Source of the DNA: Lachnospiraceae bacterium MA2020
GTDB lineage: Bacteria > Bacillota > Clostridia > Lachnospirales > Lachnospiraceae
Assembly: GCA_000746015.1 (NCBI GenBank)
Contig: JQKK01000010.1
Location: forward strand, 1-64,000
Reading direction: 5' to 3'
DNA length: 64,000 nt
Shown here: positions 49,239 through 58,526 of the stretch, piece after piece
Layout of the letters: each line of letters starts with the position of its first letter
How positions within the stretch are numbered: the first letter of the stretch is position 1
Program-made: the position numbers and the translations under genes
Notes under the pieces: model-generated
What the model saw: the letters and a program-made list of their open reading frames with translations, nothing else
Told to the model about the DNA's origin: nothing
Database searches by the model: none

Positions 49239-50441
49239 ATGATAATCAAAAAATTCGTTGGGAAAAGCGAAGCTGAGGCGACAGCTGCAGCAAAAAAGGC
49301 GCTTGGAGAGAACGCCGTTATCATGAATGTCAAAGACCTGAAGAAAAAAGGCCTTATGGGTGTTTTTGCTCAGGCGCAGGTGGAGGTTACTGCGGCTGTA
49401 GAAGAAGTCAATGACATGAGGGTAGCTAACGATAAGCCGATCGCAGTCCCACCGCATCTGAGGATGGAGAGGGAAGATACTAAAAGGCAGGCTGCTGAGG
49501 AAGGGCAGTCATCAGAGCATGTGCTTGATGAGAGTGCCCTAGAGCAGAAGCTTGAAAGTCTTCATACTCTTATAGAGCAGCAGATGAAGAGCTCAGCAGG
49601 TGAAGAGAAGGGTGAAGCGAAGGTGGAAAGACACGACGAGAATGATGAGACAAAGCGTTTTTTCGAGCTTATACGTGACACTCTTGAGGATAACGAGGTA
49701 AGCGGAAAATATGCAAGAGCACTTCTGGAAGAAATTGAAAAACTCAATAAACCGGGGGTGACGATTGATTACCTTCTCTCAAATATATATCAAAAGATGG
49801 TACTCAAATTTGGAGAGACAAAGCTTATAAGAAAATCCGGTAAAAATGCAGAGGTGATATTTTTTGTGGGTCCGACCGGAGTGGGAAAGACAACAACTAT
49901 TGCCAAGATCGCATCAAAGTTCTGTGTGGCTGACAAGGCGAGCGTAGCTTTGATAACAACTGATACATACAGGGTTAAGGCAGCAGAGCAGCTCAGAACT
50001 TATGCGGATATCCTCGATGTTCCTTTCAGGATAATTTACGAGCAGGAGGATATGACGGAAGCACTTAAGGAGTTCCAAAACTACGATTACATACTTGTTG
50101 ATACGGCAGGTCATTCACCGCAAAACAATGAGCAGATAGAAAATCAAAAGCAGTTTATTGAAACTGCAGAAGCATTGCTTCCGGTACAGGTATATCTTGT
50201 ATTGTCAGTTACGACAAAGTACAGGGATCTTTTGCATATTGTAGATCAGTATAAGCGTGACAAAGGCTACAGGCTTATATTTACAAAGTTGGACGAGACA
50301 ATGGCGCTTGGAAATATGCTCAATCTGAAGATATATACAGGAGCAGATGTTTCATATGTGACAAATGGCCAGGATGTTCCAGATGATATTCAGGAATTTA
50401 ACGCACAAAGGATTGTGAGAACTCTTTTAGACACAAAGTGA
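49239..50441 (+). CDS. flhF: Flagellar GTPase FlhF
   Basis: SRP-type GTPase that fixes flagellar place and number. The 400-residue protein has a variable B domain (residues 60-150), the N domain, and the G domain with Walker A FVGPTGVGKTTTIAKIA at about residue 208, DTAGHSPQN and FTKLDETMALGN. SD AGGGGA. flhG follows. Confidence 0.97.
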   Translation: MIIKKFVGKSEAEATAAAKKALGENAVIMNVKDLKKKGLMGVFAQAQVEVTAAVEEVNDMRVANDKPIAVPPHLRMEREDTKRQAAEEGQSSEHVLDESALEQKLESLHTLIEQQMKSSAGEEKGEAKVERHDENDETKRFFELIRDTLEDNEVSGKYARALLEEIEKLNKPGVTIDYLLSNIYQKMVLKFGETKLIRKSGKNAEVIFFVGPTGVGKTTTIAKIASKFCVADKASVALITTDTYRVKAAEQLRTYADILDVPFRIIYEQEDMTEALKEFQNYDYILVDTAGHSPQNNEQIENQKQFIETAEALLPVQVYLVLSVTTKYRDLLHIVDQYKRDKGYRLIFTKLDETMALGNMLNLKIYTGADVSYVTNGQDVPDDIQEFNAQRIVRTLLDTK

Positions 50442-50458
50442 TATCGGGGGAAAACGAT

Positions 50459-51340
50459 TTGGATCAGGCTGAGAAATTACGAAACATAATTAAGAAAAAT
50501 CAAATATCGTCTTCTGAATCTAAAGTCCAAACAGCAAGAGTTATAACAGTAAGCTCAGGGAAGGGCGGAGTTGGCAAGTCAAATGTAGCTATAAATCTTG
50601 CAGTGCAGTTCAAAAAAATGGGAAAGAAAGTCTTGATTCTTGACGCGGACTTTGGACTTGCAAATATTGAAGTTATGTTTGGAGCAATACCTAAGTATAG
50701 CCTTGCAGACGTTATATATAAAGGAATGGGGATCAGAGATGTCATTACAAACGGACCTATGGATATAGGCTTTATTTCAGGAGGATCCGGGGTTGTAGGC
50801 ATGAATAATCTCGGAAGTGACACTTTGAATTTCCTTGTAAAGAATATTGCAAAACTGGATGAGATGGCAGATGTCGTGATAATAGATACAGGAGCGGGTA
50901 TATCTGAGGCAGTGCTTGAGTTTTTACTCGCATCTGAGGAGATCATCCTCGTTACGACACCTGAGCCGACTTCAATAACAGATTCATATTCGCTTTTGAA
51001 GGCATTGAAGTCTAATTCAAGATTCAGAAATGAGACGAAACTCAGAGTAATAGCAAACAAGGTTGCGTCCACTGAAGACGGACAGCAGCTTTATCATAAA
51101 CTGGCAACTGTAGTTGAACAGTATTTAGGGCTTGAAACCAGCCTTTTGGGCGTCATACCGCAGGACGTTGCTTTGAAAAATGCGGTGATGCAGCAAAGTC
51201 CGGTGACGATCGCGTCGCCATCGGCACAGTCCGCAAGGGCTTTTCAGGATATTGCAGATACCTTGATGAATGTCCCACATACTGATAAAGTATATAAAAA
51301 GGGAATGGCTGCATTTTTTGCCAGATTTACCGGCACGTGA
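50459..51340 (+). CDS. flhG: Flagellar MinD-like ATPase FlhG
   Basis: Partner and antagonist of FlhF. TTG 50459 with CGGGGGA seven bases upstream gives the family start MDQAEKLRNIIKKN; GTG 50438 (overlapping flhF) is an alternative. The 293-residue product has the deviant Walker A SSGKGGVGKSNVAINLA, DADFGLANIEVMFG and VVIIDTGAGISEAVL. The C-terminal helix (VYKKGMAAFFARF) could be membrane-binding. Confidence 0.95.
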   Translation: MDQAEKLRNIIKKNQISSSESKVQTARVITVSSGKGGVGKSNVAINLAVQFKKMGKKVLILDADFGLANIEVMFGAIPKYSLADVIYKGMGIRDVITNGPMDIGFISGGSGVVGMNNLGSDTLNFLVKNIAKLDEMADVVIIDTGAGISEAVLEFLLASEEIILVTTPEPTSITDSYSLLKALKSNSRFRNETKLRVIANKVASTEDGQQLYHKLATVVEQYLGLETSLLGVIPQDVALKNAVMQQSPVTIASPSAQSARAFQDIADTLMNVPHTDKVYKKGMAAFFARFTGT

Positions 51341-51356
51341 GGAGAGGAGATATAAC

Positions 51357-52115
51357 ATGTTAGCGGATTATATTACACCGGGCGACAGATTAGAAATAAC
51401 TGCTTCAGAAAAGGATGGTGTCAGTCTTGCACCAAGCGATTTTGGAGAAGATGAGTTTTACGATGTAAATAAATCTTATAGGACGAGGGTCTATGACCTT
51501 CTTACTGATGATGTGATATCAGTTGAAATGCCTATGGATAAAACCAAACTGGTTCTATTGCCTGTAGGCGGAAGCTTTGACCTTTGCTTTTATACGAGGA
51601 AAGGTCTGTATCAGTGCTATGCCAGAGTAATAGACAGATACAGGACAAATAATGTTTATATCCTTGAGATGCAGCTTACAACAAACCTGCGTAAATTTCA
51701 GCGTAGAGAATACTATAGATTCAGCTGTGTACTGGATATGAGATGCAGGCGTCTTCTTCCGGAAGAAGAGGAACGTATGGTAAATCATGAAGTTGAGTTT
51801 ATAGACACAGATATTTTGCTCGAAGATGGAATGATAGTAGATATAAGCGGCGGTGGAGCAAGATTTTTGTCAGAAACACAGTATGATATAGGCACATTTA
51901 TACTTTTTGAGTTTACTCTTGATATAGAGGGCAAGCCGAAAGATTATTCTATCATCGGACGTGTCGTTGATTCAAGTATGCCACCAGGACGTGATTCTTA
52001 TGAAAATAGAATAAAATTTATAAATATCAATGACAAAGACAGAGAGAGTATTATAAAATATATTTTTGAAGAGGAACGTAAGATAAGAAATAGAGAATTT
52101 GAGAAACGAAGCTGA
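51357..52115 (+). CDS. PilZ-domain c-di-GMP-binding protein, YcgR-like flagellar brake
   Basis: ATG 51357 has GGAGAGGAG upstream. The 252-residue protein has an N-terminal YcgR-type domain and a C-terminal PilZ domain with the c-di-GMP motifs: RRExxR-like FQRREYYRFSC about residue 115 and DISGGGARFLSE about residue 160. Both binding motifs are intact. Its place between flhG and cheB fits a motility brake regulated by c-di-GMP. Confidence 0.88.
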   Translation: MLADYITPGDRLEITASEKDGVSLAPSDFGEDEFYDVNKSYRTRVYDLLTDDVISVEMPMDKTKLVLLPVGGSFDLCFYTRKGLYQCYARVIDRYRTNNVYILEMQLTTNLRKFQRREYYRFSCVLDMRCRRLLPEEEERMVNHEVEFIDTDILLEDGMIVDISGGGARFLSETQYDIGTFILFEFTLDIEGKPKDYSIIGRVVDSSMPPGRDSYENRIKFININDKDRESIIKYIFEEERKIRNREFEKRS

Positions 52116-52181
52116 CAACGCATAGAATTGGCGATGATGCACAAAATTGAGTGTACAACATTGTTGAAAGTGTGATATTGT

Positions 52182-53423
52182 ATGAAAAAAAGAATTCTGG
52201 TAGTTGATGACTCTGCACTCATGAGAAGGGTTGCAAGTGATATAATAAATTCAGACAGTCGATATAACGTTGAAGCTACCGCCAGTAATGGAATTGAAGC
52301 TCTTGATCTTATCAGGAAGAACACATATGATGCGGTAGTACTTGACGTAAATATGCCCAAAATGAGTGGTCTTGAACTGCTTCGCGAACTCAACAAGAAT
52401 AATATCAATGTGAGAATAATGATGTTTTCTTCAACTACATCAGAAGGGGCAAAGGAAACTATCGAGGCGTTGGAACTTGGGGCTATTGATTTTATCAAAA
52501 AGCCTGATGGTCTTGCAGAAGTTAAGGGTGAGTCATTTAAGGAAAAGTTCCTTCAAATGCTGGCTGTTGTCTCCGGTGCAAATATTGTAAGTTCACCGGC
52601 AAGCGAGAGAAGAAGCACATCGGTAAGTACGTCTTCGAGATTACAGGAAAGAAGAAGTACGACAGAGACATCTAAGCCTGACATGACAAGGATGCAGCTT
52701 AAGAGCCGTATATTCAATGATAAGAAAGATACGACGCCAAGCAGGCCTTTATCAACGGACAGGACATTTGGAAAGGGAGGATTCATGGTACGTGATCCTA
52801 TCGATAAGGAAATCGTTCTGAGGAAGACCTCCAAAAAGATCAGCGGACCGAAGATAGTTGCGCTAGCGAGCTCGACAGGAGGACCAAGGGCACTTCAAAG
52901 TGTCATACCGCTTTTACCGGAAAATCTTGATGCGGCAGTACTTCTGGTACAACATATGCCGGTTGGATTTACCAAGTCATTGGCAGAGAGACTCGATTCA
53001 CTTTCAAAATTGAAGGTTGTTGAGGCAGAAGAGGGACAGACCATAGAAAAAGGTACGGTCTATATAGCTGCCGGTGGTCGACATATGATAGCTGTCAAGA
53101 GCGGAAGTGGCATGAAAATTAAATATACGGATCTCCCTATGCGGGAGGGTGTGCGTCCTGCAGCGAATTATATGTATGAATCGCTTATGGATTCACCGTT
53201 TGCGGAGATCTGTTGTGTAGTATTGACTGGTATGGGGGCTGACGGCACAGCCGGAATAAAGAACCTTGAAACAAAGAAGGATATTTATGTGATAGCTCAG
53301 GATGAGTCGACCAGTGCGGTTTACGGAATGCCGAAGGCCGTAGCACAGGCGGGTCTGGTAAATGAGATACTACCGCTGGATAAGGTAGCAGATGCTATCA
53401 CCAAGGATGTGGGGGTCAAATAA
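52182..53423 (+). CDS. cheB: Chemotaxis methylesterase/deamidase CheB
   Basis: The 413-residue protein has an N-terminal receiver (Asp55 in VVLDVNMPKMSG, Lys in FIKKPDG), a long Ser/Arg-rich linker (about 145-215), and the methylesterase domain with catalytic Ser in ASSTGGPRALQ, His in VQHMPVGFT and Asp in TGMGADGTAG. It demethylates receptors in the adaptation step. The SD is poor. The partner CheR is not in this window. Confidence 0.97.
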   Translation: MKKRILVVDDSALMRRVASDIINSDSRYNVEATASNGIEALDLIRKNTYDAVVLDVNMPKMSGLELLRELNKNNINVRIMMFSSTTSEGAKETIEALELGAIDFIKKPDGLAEVKGESFKEKFLQMLAVVSGANIVSSPASERRSTSVSTSSRLQERRSTTETSKPDMTRMQLKSRIFNDKKDTTPSRPLSTDRTFGKGGFMVRDPIDKEIVLRKTSKKISGPKIVALASSTGGPRALQSVIPLLPENLDAAVLLVQHMPVGFTKSLAERLDSLSKLKVVEAEEGQTIEKGTVYIAAGGRHMIAVKSGSGMKIKYTDLPMREGVRPAANYMYESLMDSPFAEICCVVLTGMGADGTAGIKNLETKKDIYVIAQDESTSAVYGMPKAVAQAGLVNEILPLDKVADAITKDVGVK

Positions 53424-53424
53424 T

Positions 53425-55596
53425 ATGGATGTTAGCCAGTATTTGGGTGTTTTCCTCGATGAGTCACAGGAGCATATTCAGACACTGAACGATCAGTTGA
53501 TGGTGCTCGAACAAGATCCGGAAAATGAAGACAGTATTAACGAGATATTCCGTGCGGCGCACTCATTAAAGGGTATGTCCGGAACTATGGGATACAAGCG
53601 CCTGCAGCATCTGACACACGATACAGAGGATGTGTTCAGTGCGGTAAGAAGCGGACAGATGAAGGTTACAAGTCACCTTATCGATATCCTCTTCCAGGCT
53701 CTTGATGCGATCCAGGAGTACGTTGATACTATCCGTGAGACTACGGAAGAAGGTGACAACGACAACGAGCCTATCATACAGGAGTTGAATAAGGCTCTTG
53801 CAGAAGGAACAGGGGAAGCTCCTGCGGCAGCGCCTGCAGCATCTGCACCGGCAGCGCCTGCAGCAGCTGCACCGGCAGCGGAAGCAGCACCAGCGGCTCC
53901 GGCAGCAGATTTACCGGCTTACAAAAGGATAAAGCTTGAGGACGCACAGCGTGACGTAATGAAGGACGCTATCGTCGCAGGCAAGAAAGTTATGGGTATT
54001 ACGGTCAAGATAGAAGATGCCTGCATGCTTAAGGCAGCAAGAGCATTCCTCGTATTTAAGGCTGTAGAAGAGAGTGGTGAAGTTGTGCTTACAAATCCAT
54101 CCTCTCAGGATATAGAAGATGAAAAGTTTGATTTTGTATTCAGCTTTTTCCTTATCACAGATGATGATCTGGATAAGGTCCTTTCAGAATGTAAAGGCGT
54201 ATCCGAAATCGAAAATGCAGAAGGTGAGCTCTTCGATGAAAAGATGGTAGAAGATGCTTACAATCTTTCAGACAAGCCTGAAGAAGCAGCGCCTGCGGCA
54301 GCAGAAGCAGCACCTGCACCGGCGGCAGCACCTGCAGCAGAGACAGCACCTGCACCGGCAGCACCTGCGCCTGCAGCAGAAGCAAAGCCTGCAGCAGCTA
54401 AACCTGCAGCAGCGAAGCCTGCACCTAAAAAGGCGGTTGTCAGTCATACAGTTCGCGTGGATACTGAGAAACTTGATGTACTCATGAATCTCGTATCTGA
54501 GTTGATCATAGCAAAAAACTCCCTTGTTTCAGCTGCGTCCAAAACGGACGGTGAAAATACAGCACTTGCTGTTAACGAGCAGGTCGAATATCTTGAGAGC
54601 GTTACCACAAGCCTTCATGAGTCAGTCATGAAAGTTCGAATGGTGCCTATTGAGAGTGCCCTCCAGAAGTTCCCACGAATGATCCGTGACCTTGAGAAGA
54701 AGCTTGGCAAGAAGATGTCACTTACCATCACTGGTGAAGAGACAGAGCTTGATCGTACTGTTGTGGATCAGATCGGCGATCCTTTGATGCACTTGCTCAG
54801 AAACAGTGCTGACCATGGTCTTGAGACTCCTGACGTTAGAGCACAGAGAGGTAAGCCTGAGACTGGTTCTATCTTCCTCAATGCTTATCAGGATGGTAAT
54901 AACGTTACTATCGAAGTAGGTGATGATGGTAATGGTATTGATGTCGAGGCTATCAGACAGAAGATCATAGAGAGAAACTATGCACCTGAGGAGCAGGCAA
55001 TGCAGATGACAGATAAAGAAGTCATCAATGTGCTCTTTGATCCAGGTTTCTCAATGGCAAAGAAAGTTACAGATATTTCAGGTCGAGGCGTTGGTCTTGA
55101 CGTTGTTAAGAGTAATATCGAGCAGCTCGGTGGTGATGTAGAAGTTAAGGCTAAGCTTGGCGAAGGTTCTACATTCATTATCAGACTTCCTCTTACACTC
55201 GCTATCATACAGGCACTTATGGTACTGGTAGGTGGAGAGAAGTATGCTATCGCTCTTGGAAATATCACTACTATTGAGGATGTGCCGAGGTCAGATATCC
55301 GTCTTGTAGAAAACAGGGAAGTTATCCAGCTTCGTGGCTCTGTCATCCCGATCATCAATCTTGCAGAGATATTGGATGTTAAGTCTAATCGCGAAGAAGA
55401 CGAGAACCTTGTCATTGTTATCGTTAAGAAGGGCGAGAGCCTTGCAGGTCTTGTGGTAGATGAGCTGGACGGACAGCAGGAAATCGTTATCAAGTCTCTT
55501 GGAAAGTACATCAAGCCAAGCAGGATGATAAGTGGAGCAACTATCTTAGGAGACGGCGAAGTTGCATTGATTCTTGATTCTAACGCACTTATCTAA
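53425..55596 (+). CDS. cheA: Chemotaxis histidine kinase CheA
   Basis: ATG 53425 starts one base after cheB stop. The 723-residue protein has the HPt domain with His46 (FRAAHSLKGMSGTMGY), a first Ala/Pro linker, a P2-like domain (about 170-280), a second longer Ala/Pro linker with PAAA repeats (about 285-345), the dimerisation helices, the ATPase with HLLRNSADHGLETP and DISGRGVGLDVV, and a C-terminal CheW-like domain. The Ala/Pro linkers are longer than usual. Confidence 0.97.
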   Translation: MDVSQYLGVFLDESQEHIQTLNDQLMVLEQDPENEDSINEIFRAAHSLKGMSGTMGYKRLQHLTHDTEDVFSAVRSGQMKVTSHLIDILFQALDAIQEYVDTIRETTEEGDNDNEPIIQELNKALAEGTGEAPAAAPAASAPAAPAAAAPAAEAAPAAPAADLPAYKRIKLEDAQRDVMKDAIVAGKKVMGITVKIEDACMLKAARAFLVFKAVEESGEVVLTNPSSQDIEDEKFDFVFSFFLITDDDLDKVLSECKGVSEIENAEGELFDEKMVEDAYNLSDKPEEAAPAAAEAAPAPAAAPAAETAPAPAAPAPAAEAKPAAAKPAAAKPAPKKAVVSHTVRVDTEKLDVLMNLVSELIIAKNSLVSAASKTDGENTALAVNEQVEYLESVTTSLHESVMKVRMVPIESALQKFPRMIRDLEKKLGKKMSLTITGEETELDRTVVDQIGDPLMHLLRNSADHGLETPDVRAQRGKPETGSIFLNAYQDGNNVTIEVGDDGNGIDVEAIRQKIIERNYAPEEQAMQMTDKEVINVLFDPGFSMAKKVTDISGRGVGLDVVKSNIEQLGGDVEVKAKLGEGSTFIIRLPLTLAIIQALMVLVGGEKYAIALGNITTIEDVPRSDIRLVENREVIQLRGSVIPIINLAEILDVKSNREEDENLVIVIVKKGESLAGLVVDELDGQQEIVIKSLGKYIKPSRMISGATILGDGEVALILDSNALI

Positions 55597-55612
55597 GGAG
55601 GGGGATGAGATA

Positions 55613-56068
55613 ATGGCAAACGAAGTAGCTGTAGTAAATGAAGGAACCCAATATATAGTTGTTGGTCTCGGAAACGAGCAGTACGGAATCGATATCAAGT
55701 ACATTGACAATATTGTAAGAATGCAGAGTATAACCAGAGTTCCGAAGGTACAGGAATATTTCAAGGGTGTCATAAACCTTCGTGGTGAGGTTGTTCCTGT
55801 AATGAGCCTTAGGATCAAGATGAATCTTACTGATGATGAGATAACCAACAAGTCCAGGATCATTATTCTGAAGCTTGAGTCAAATGCCAATATAGGTATT
55901 TTAGTGGATGAAGTTAAGAAGGTTGTGACTATCTCTGATGGAGATATTGAGAGAACTTCCCATGACAGAAAGAGCGGAAGTCAGACTTTCATAAGTGGCG
56001 TAGGAAAGGTAGAGGGCGGACTTATATCCCTGCTTGATCTTTCTATGATAATAGATGACGAAGAATGA
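55613..56068 (+). CDS. cheW: Chemotaxis coupling protein CheW
   Basis: Links receptors to CheA. ATG 55613 follows AAGGAGGGGG. The 151-residue protein has QYIVVGLGNEQYGIDIKYID near the start, FKGVINLRGEVVPVMSLRI and ISGVGKVEGGLISLLDLS, all CheW signatures. Length is normal. Confidence 0.97.
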   Translation: MANEVAVVNEGTQYIVVGLGNEQYGIDIKYIDNIVRMQSITRVPKVQEYFKGVINLRGEVVPVMSLRIKMNLTDDEITNKSRIIILKLESNANIGILVDEVKKVVTISDGDIERTSHDRKSGSQTFISGVGKVEGGLISLLDLSMIIDDEE

Positions 56069-56103
56069 TCTTAAAATGATCTATTAAAGCGGAGTGAGAT
56101 TAT

Positions 56104-56727
56104 ATGGCAGATTTTGATTTAGAGCATGTAGATGACGTCTATTTTGATGTGCTGAGAGAAATCGGAAATATTGGAGCAGGAAATGCAGCAACATCACTTG
56201 CCCAGATGCTCAGTTCTAAGGTTGATATGAAGGTGCCAAAGGTTGAGCTTCTTGACTTTAACCAGATTGGAGATGCAATGGGTGGTGAAGAGCAGATCAT
56301 GGCAGGTATATACCTCGTCGTAGAGGGGGATATATCCGGCAGTATCATGTTCTTGCTTGAAGAAGCATCTGCTCATGTTCTTGTTTCAAAATTAATGGGA
56401 GGAATGGAGACCGGTGAGCCGGGGCAGTTTAGTGAAATGGAATTGTCAGCTCTCAAAGAGATAGGCAATATCATTACCGGTGCTTATCTTAATTCACTGT
56501 CTTCTCTTACAGGACTTACCATTACAGAGTCGATACCAGACCTGACGATAGATATGGCAGGAGCGATACTGAGTGTTCCGGCTACAGAGTTCGGAATGCT
56601 TGGAGATAAGCTTCTTATGATTCAGACAGCATTTACGGATGATGTCGAGCTAAATGGCTATTTCATACTTGTTCCGGATCTACCGTCTTATGGTAAATTA
56701 CTTAAGGCACTAGGAGTTATGCAGTAA
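56104..56727 (+). CDS. cheC: CheY-P phosphatase CheC
   Basis: The 207-residue protein has two active-site motifs: VLREIGNIGAGNAATSLAQM with Pro 22 residues after the Asn, and ALKEIGNIITGAYLNSLSSL. Both Glu/Asn pairs are intact, so it should be active. CheC works with CheD, encoded next. Confidence 0.97.
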   Translation: MADFDLEHVDDVYFDVLREIGNIGAGNAATSLAQMLSSKVDMKVPKVELLDFNQIGDAMGGEEQIMAGIYLVVEGDISGSIMFLLEEASAHVLVSKLMGGMETGEPGQFSEMELSALKEIGNIITGAYLNSLSSLTGLTITESIPDLTIDMAGAILSVPATEFGMLGDKLLMIQTAFTDDVELNGYFILVPDLPSYGKLLKALGVMQ

Positions 56728-56753
56728 GACAAAGCAGGAAGGTGATCTTTTAC

Positions 56754-57239
56754 ATGGGTAATTTAATTAAAGTAGGAATGGCCGACCTGAAGCTTTGTCC
56801 ACCCGATGAGGGCATAACCACACTGGGACTGGGCTCCTGCGTTGGAGTTGCAATAGTAGATAAAGTATCGAGACAGGGCGGTCTGGCACACGTCATGCTG
56901 CCTGATAGTACAACTATCAGAAATAATACTAATGTTGCAAAATTTGCTGATACAGGAGTTGCGGAGCTTGTTCGCCAGATGGAGGCTGCAGGTGCCAAAC
57001 GCTCTAGAATGGTAGCAAAGATTGCCGGTGGAGCTCAGATGTTCTCTTTCCAGAATAATTCATCTTTGGTGAAGGTAGGAGAAAGGAATGTTGAGGCTGT
57101 AAAGAAAAAATTAAAGGAACTTGGTATACCAATCCTTGCCGAGGATACGGGACTAAACTTTGGACGTACGGTCGAGTTCTTTCCAAAGACAGGGGACTAT
57201 GTGATCAAGGCTGTTGGAAAGCCACCTAAAACTATATGA
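56754..57239 (+). CDS. cheD: Chemoreceptor glutamine deamidase CheD
   Basis: ATG 56754 is chosen because CAGGAAGG lies upstream; GTG 56742 is closer to it and possible. The product of about 161 residues has catalytic Cys29 (GLGSCVGVAI), His46 (GGLAHVMLP) and Thr23, plus the KIAGGAQMF motif. It overlaps the next gene by ATGA. Confidence 0.97.
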   Translation: MGNLIKVGMADLKLCPPDEGITTLGLGSCVGVAIVDKVSRQGGLAHVMLPDSTTIRNNTNVAKFADTGVAELVRQMEAAGAKRSRMVAKIAGGAQMFSFQNNSSLVKVGERNVEAVKKKLKELGIPILAEDTGLNFGRTVEFFPKTGDYVIKAVGKPPKTI

Positions 57240-57646
57240 GCGATGAAGATATCAGAATAGAGGAAACTGTAGGGCCTGAAGGAACAGCTGAAGATGGAGA
57301 AATGTCGGAAGATGGTAAAAAAGAAGGTACTGTGACCATTAAGGAAGAAGAAGTACATCTTAAGACCAAGACTATTCCGGCTGTGATAATGCTTTTGGCA
57401 GGAGCGGTTACTGCGATAGCAGCATTTATAAGGCACTATCCGGTACTGCTCATGCTTGAGCTTACGCTTGGGGCATTGGTGCTGTTTCTTGTGATAGGAG
57501 AGATCGTAAAAATAATATTGGACAGGATTGTTGTCATCAGGCGAATTGAAGTCGTTGAAGAAAAATCTGAGGACGAGGCAGAAGAGGGTAGTGCAGATTT
57601 AAAAGACGGAGATTCAAGGCAGGAGCAAGCTGAAAATAACTATTAG
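57236..57646 (+). CDS. Hypothetical membrane protein of the che cluster
   Basis: The 136-residue protein has an acidic N-terminus (about 40 residues), two membrane helices (IPAVIMLLAGAVTAIAAFI and LMLELTLGALVLFLVIGEIV) and an acidic C-terminus. It overlaps cheD by 4 bases. No known domain is recognised. The position between cheD and fliA suggests a motility role. Confidence 0.7.
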   Translation: MSDEDIRIEETVGPEGTAEDGEMSEDGKKEGTVTIKEEEVHLKTKTIPAVIMLLAGAVTAIAAFIRHYPVLLMLELTLGALVLFLVIGEIVKIILDRIVVIRRIEVVEEKSEDEAEEGSADLKDGDSRQEQAENNY

Positions 57647-57713
57647 TACGTAAAAATGAGTAAGCTTACGAAATGTTTCTGAATGTCTGAAAGTAAAGGG
57701 GACTTTCAAGTAC

Positions 57714-58484
57714 ATGGATGAAGCGAATAGAAGAAAACTATGGGAGGAGTACAACAGTACGAAATCCCACGAGATCCGGGAACAGATCATAATTGAATAC
57801 TCACCTTTGATCAAAGTGGTAGCCGGACGTCTCAGCATGTACCTTGGGTATAATGTTGAATATGATGACCTGGTTGGATATGGGGTGTTTGGACTTATTG
57901 ATGCAATAGACAAATTTGACCTGGAAAAAGACGTTAAATTTGAAACCTATGCATCTTTAAGGATAAGGGGTGCCATACTTGACCAGATAAGAAAGATGGA
58001 CTGGATACCGCGTACTATCAGGCATCGTCAGAAAAAGATAGATGCTGCACTGCAAAATCTTGAGTGTAAGGGAGGTAAGATGCCTTCCGATGCAGAGATC
58101 GCAGCTGAGATAGGAATTACAGAGGATGAATATTTAGAGTGGCAGTCACAGATGGCTGTTACGAACATAGTGTCTTTAAATGAGTTTATGGATAATGGTC
58201 TCGACTCCCCTATGAAGGAGACGCCATACACCAGCATAAAGGGACCGGAGGAGACCGTTGAAAAAGATGAACTTAGACAAAAACTTGCGGAATCCCTGGA
58301 AATTTTGACGGATAATGAGAAAAAAGTGATTCTGCTCTATTATTATGAAGATCTGACATTGAAGGAAATTAGCAATGTTCTTGGAGTTTCAGAATCACGA
58401 ATTTCCCAACTGCATGTACGGTCACTCAATAAGATGAGAAGCAAGTTGGGCAAATATATGGGACTTATCACGGAGCAAATCTGA
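57714..58484 (+). CDS. fliA: Flagellar sigma factor FliA/SigD
   Basis: Sigma-28 that transcribes late flagellar genes. The 256-residue protein has region 2 (EYDDLVGYGVFGLIDAIDKF and KFETYASLRIRGAILDQIR), region 3, and region 4 with LKEISNVLGVSESRISQLHV. Start ATG 57714. The SD is weak (AAAGGGGA farther upstream). A hairpin overlaps its stop. Confidence 0.97.
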   Translation: MDEANRRKLWEEYNSTKSHEIREQIIIEYSPLIKVVAGRLSMYLGYNVEYDDLVGYGVFGLIDAIDKFDLEKDVKFETYASLRIRGAILDQIRKMDWIPRTIRHRQKKIDAALQNLECKGGKMPSDAEIAAEIGITEDEYLEWQSQMAVTNIVSLNEFMDNGLDSPMKETPYTSIKGPEETVEKDELRQKLAESLEILTDNEKKVILLYYYEDLTLKEISNVLGVSESRISQLHVRSLNKMRSKLGKYMGLITEQI

Positions 58485-58507
58485 TTTCTTAGATCAGATT
58501 TGCTTTT
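58475..58507 (+). terminator. Terminator-like hairpin after fliA
   Basis: GCAAATCTGAT (58475-58485) pairs perfectly with ATCAGATTTGC (58493-58503), followed by T4. The stem includes the fliA stop codon, so ribosomes at the end of fliA would disturb it. Confidence 0.7.
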
Positions 58508-58526
58508 CGTGTTTAGGGGGTAATTT

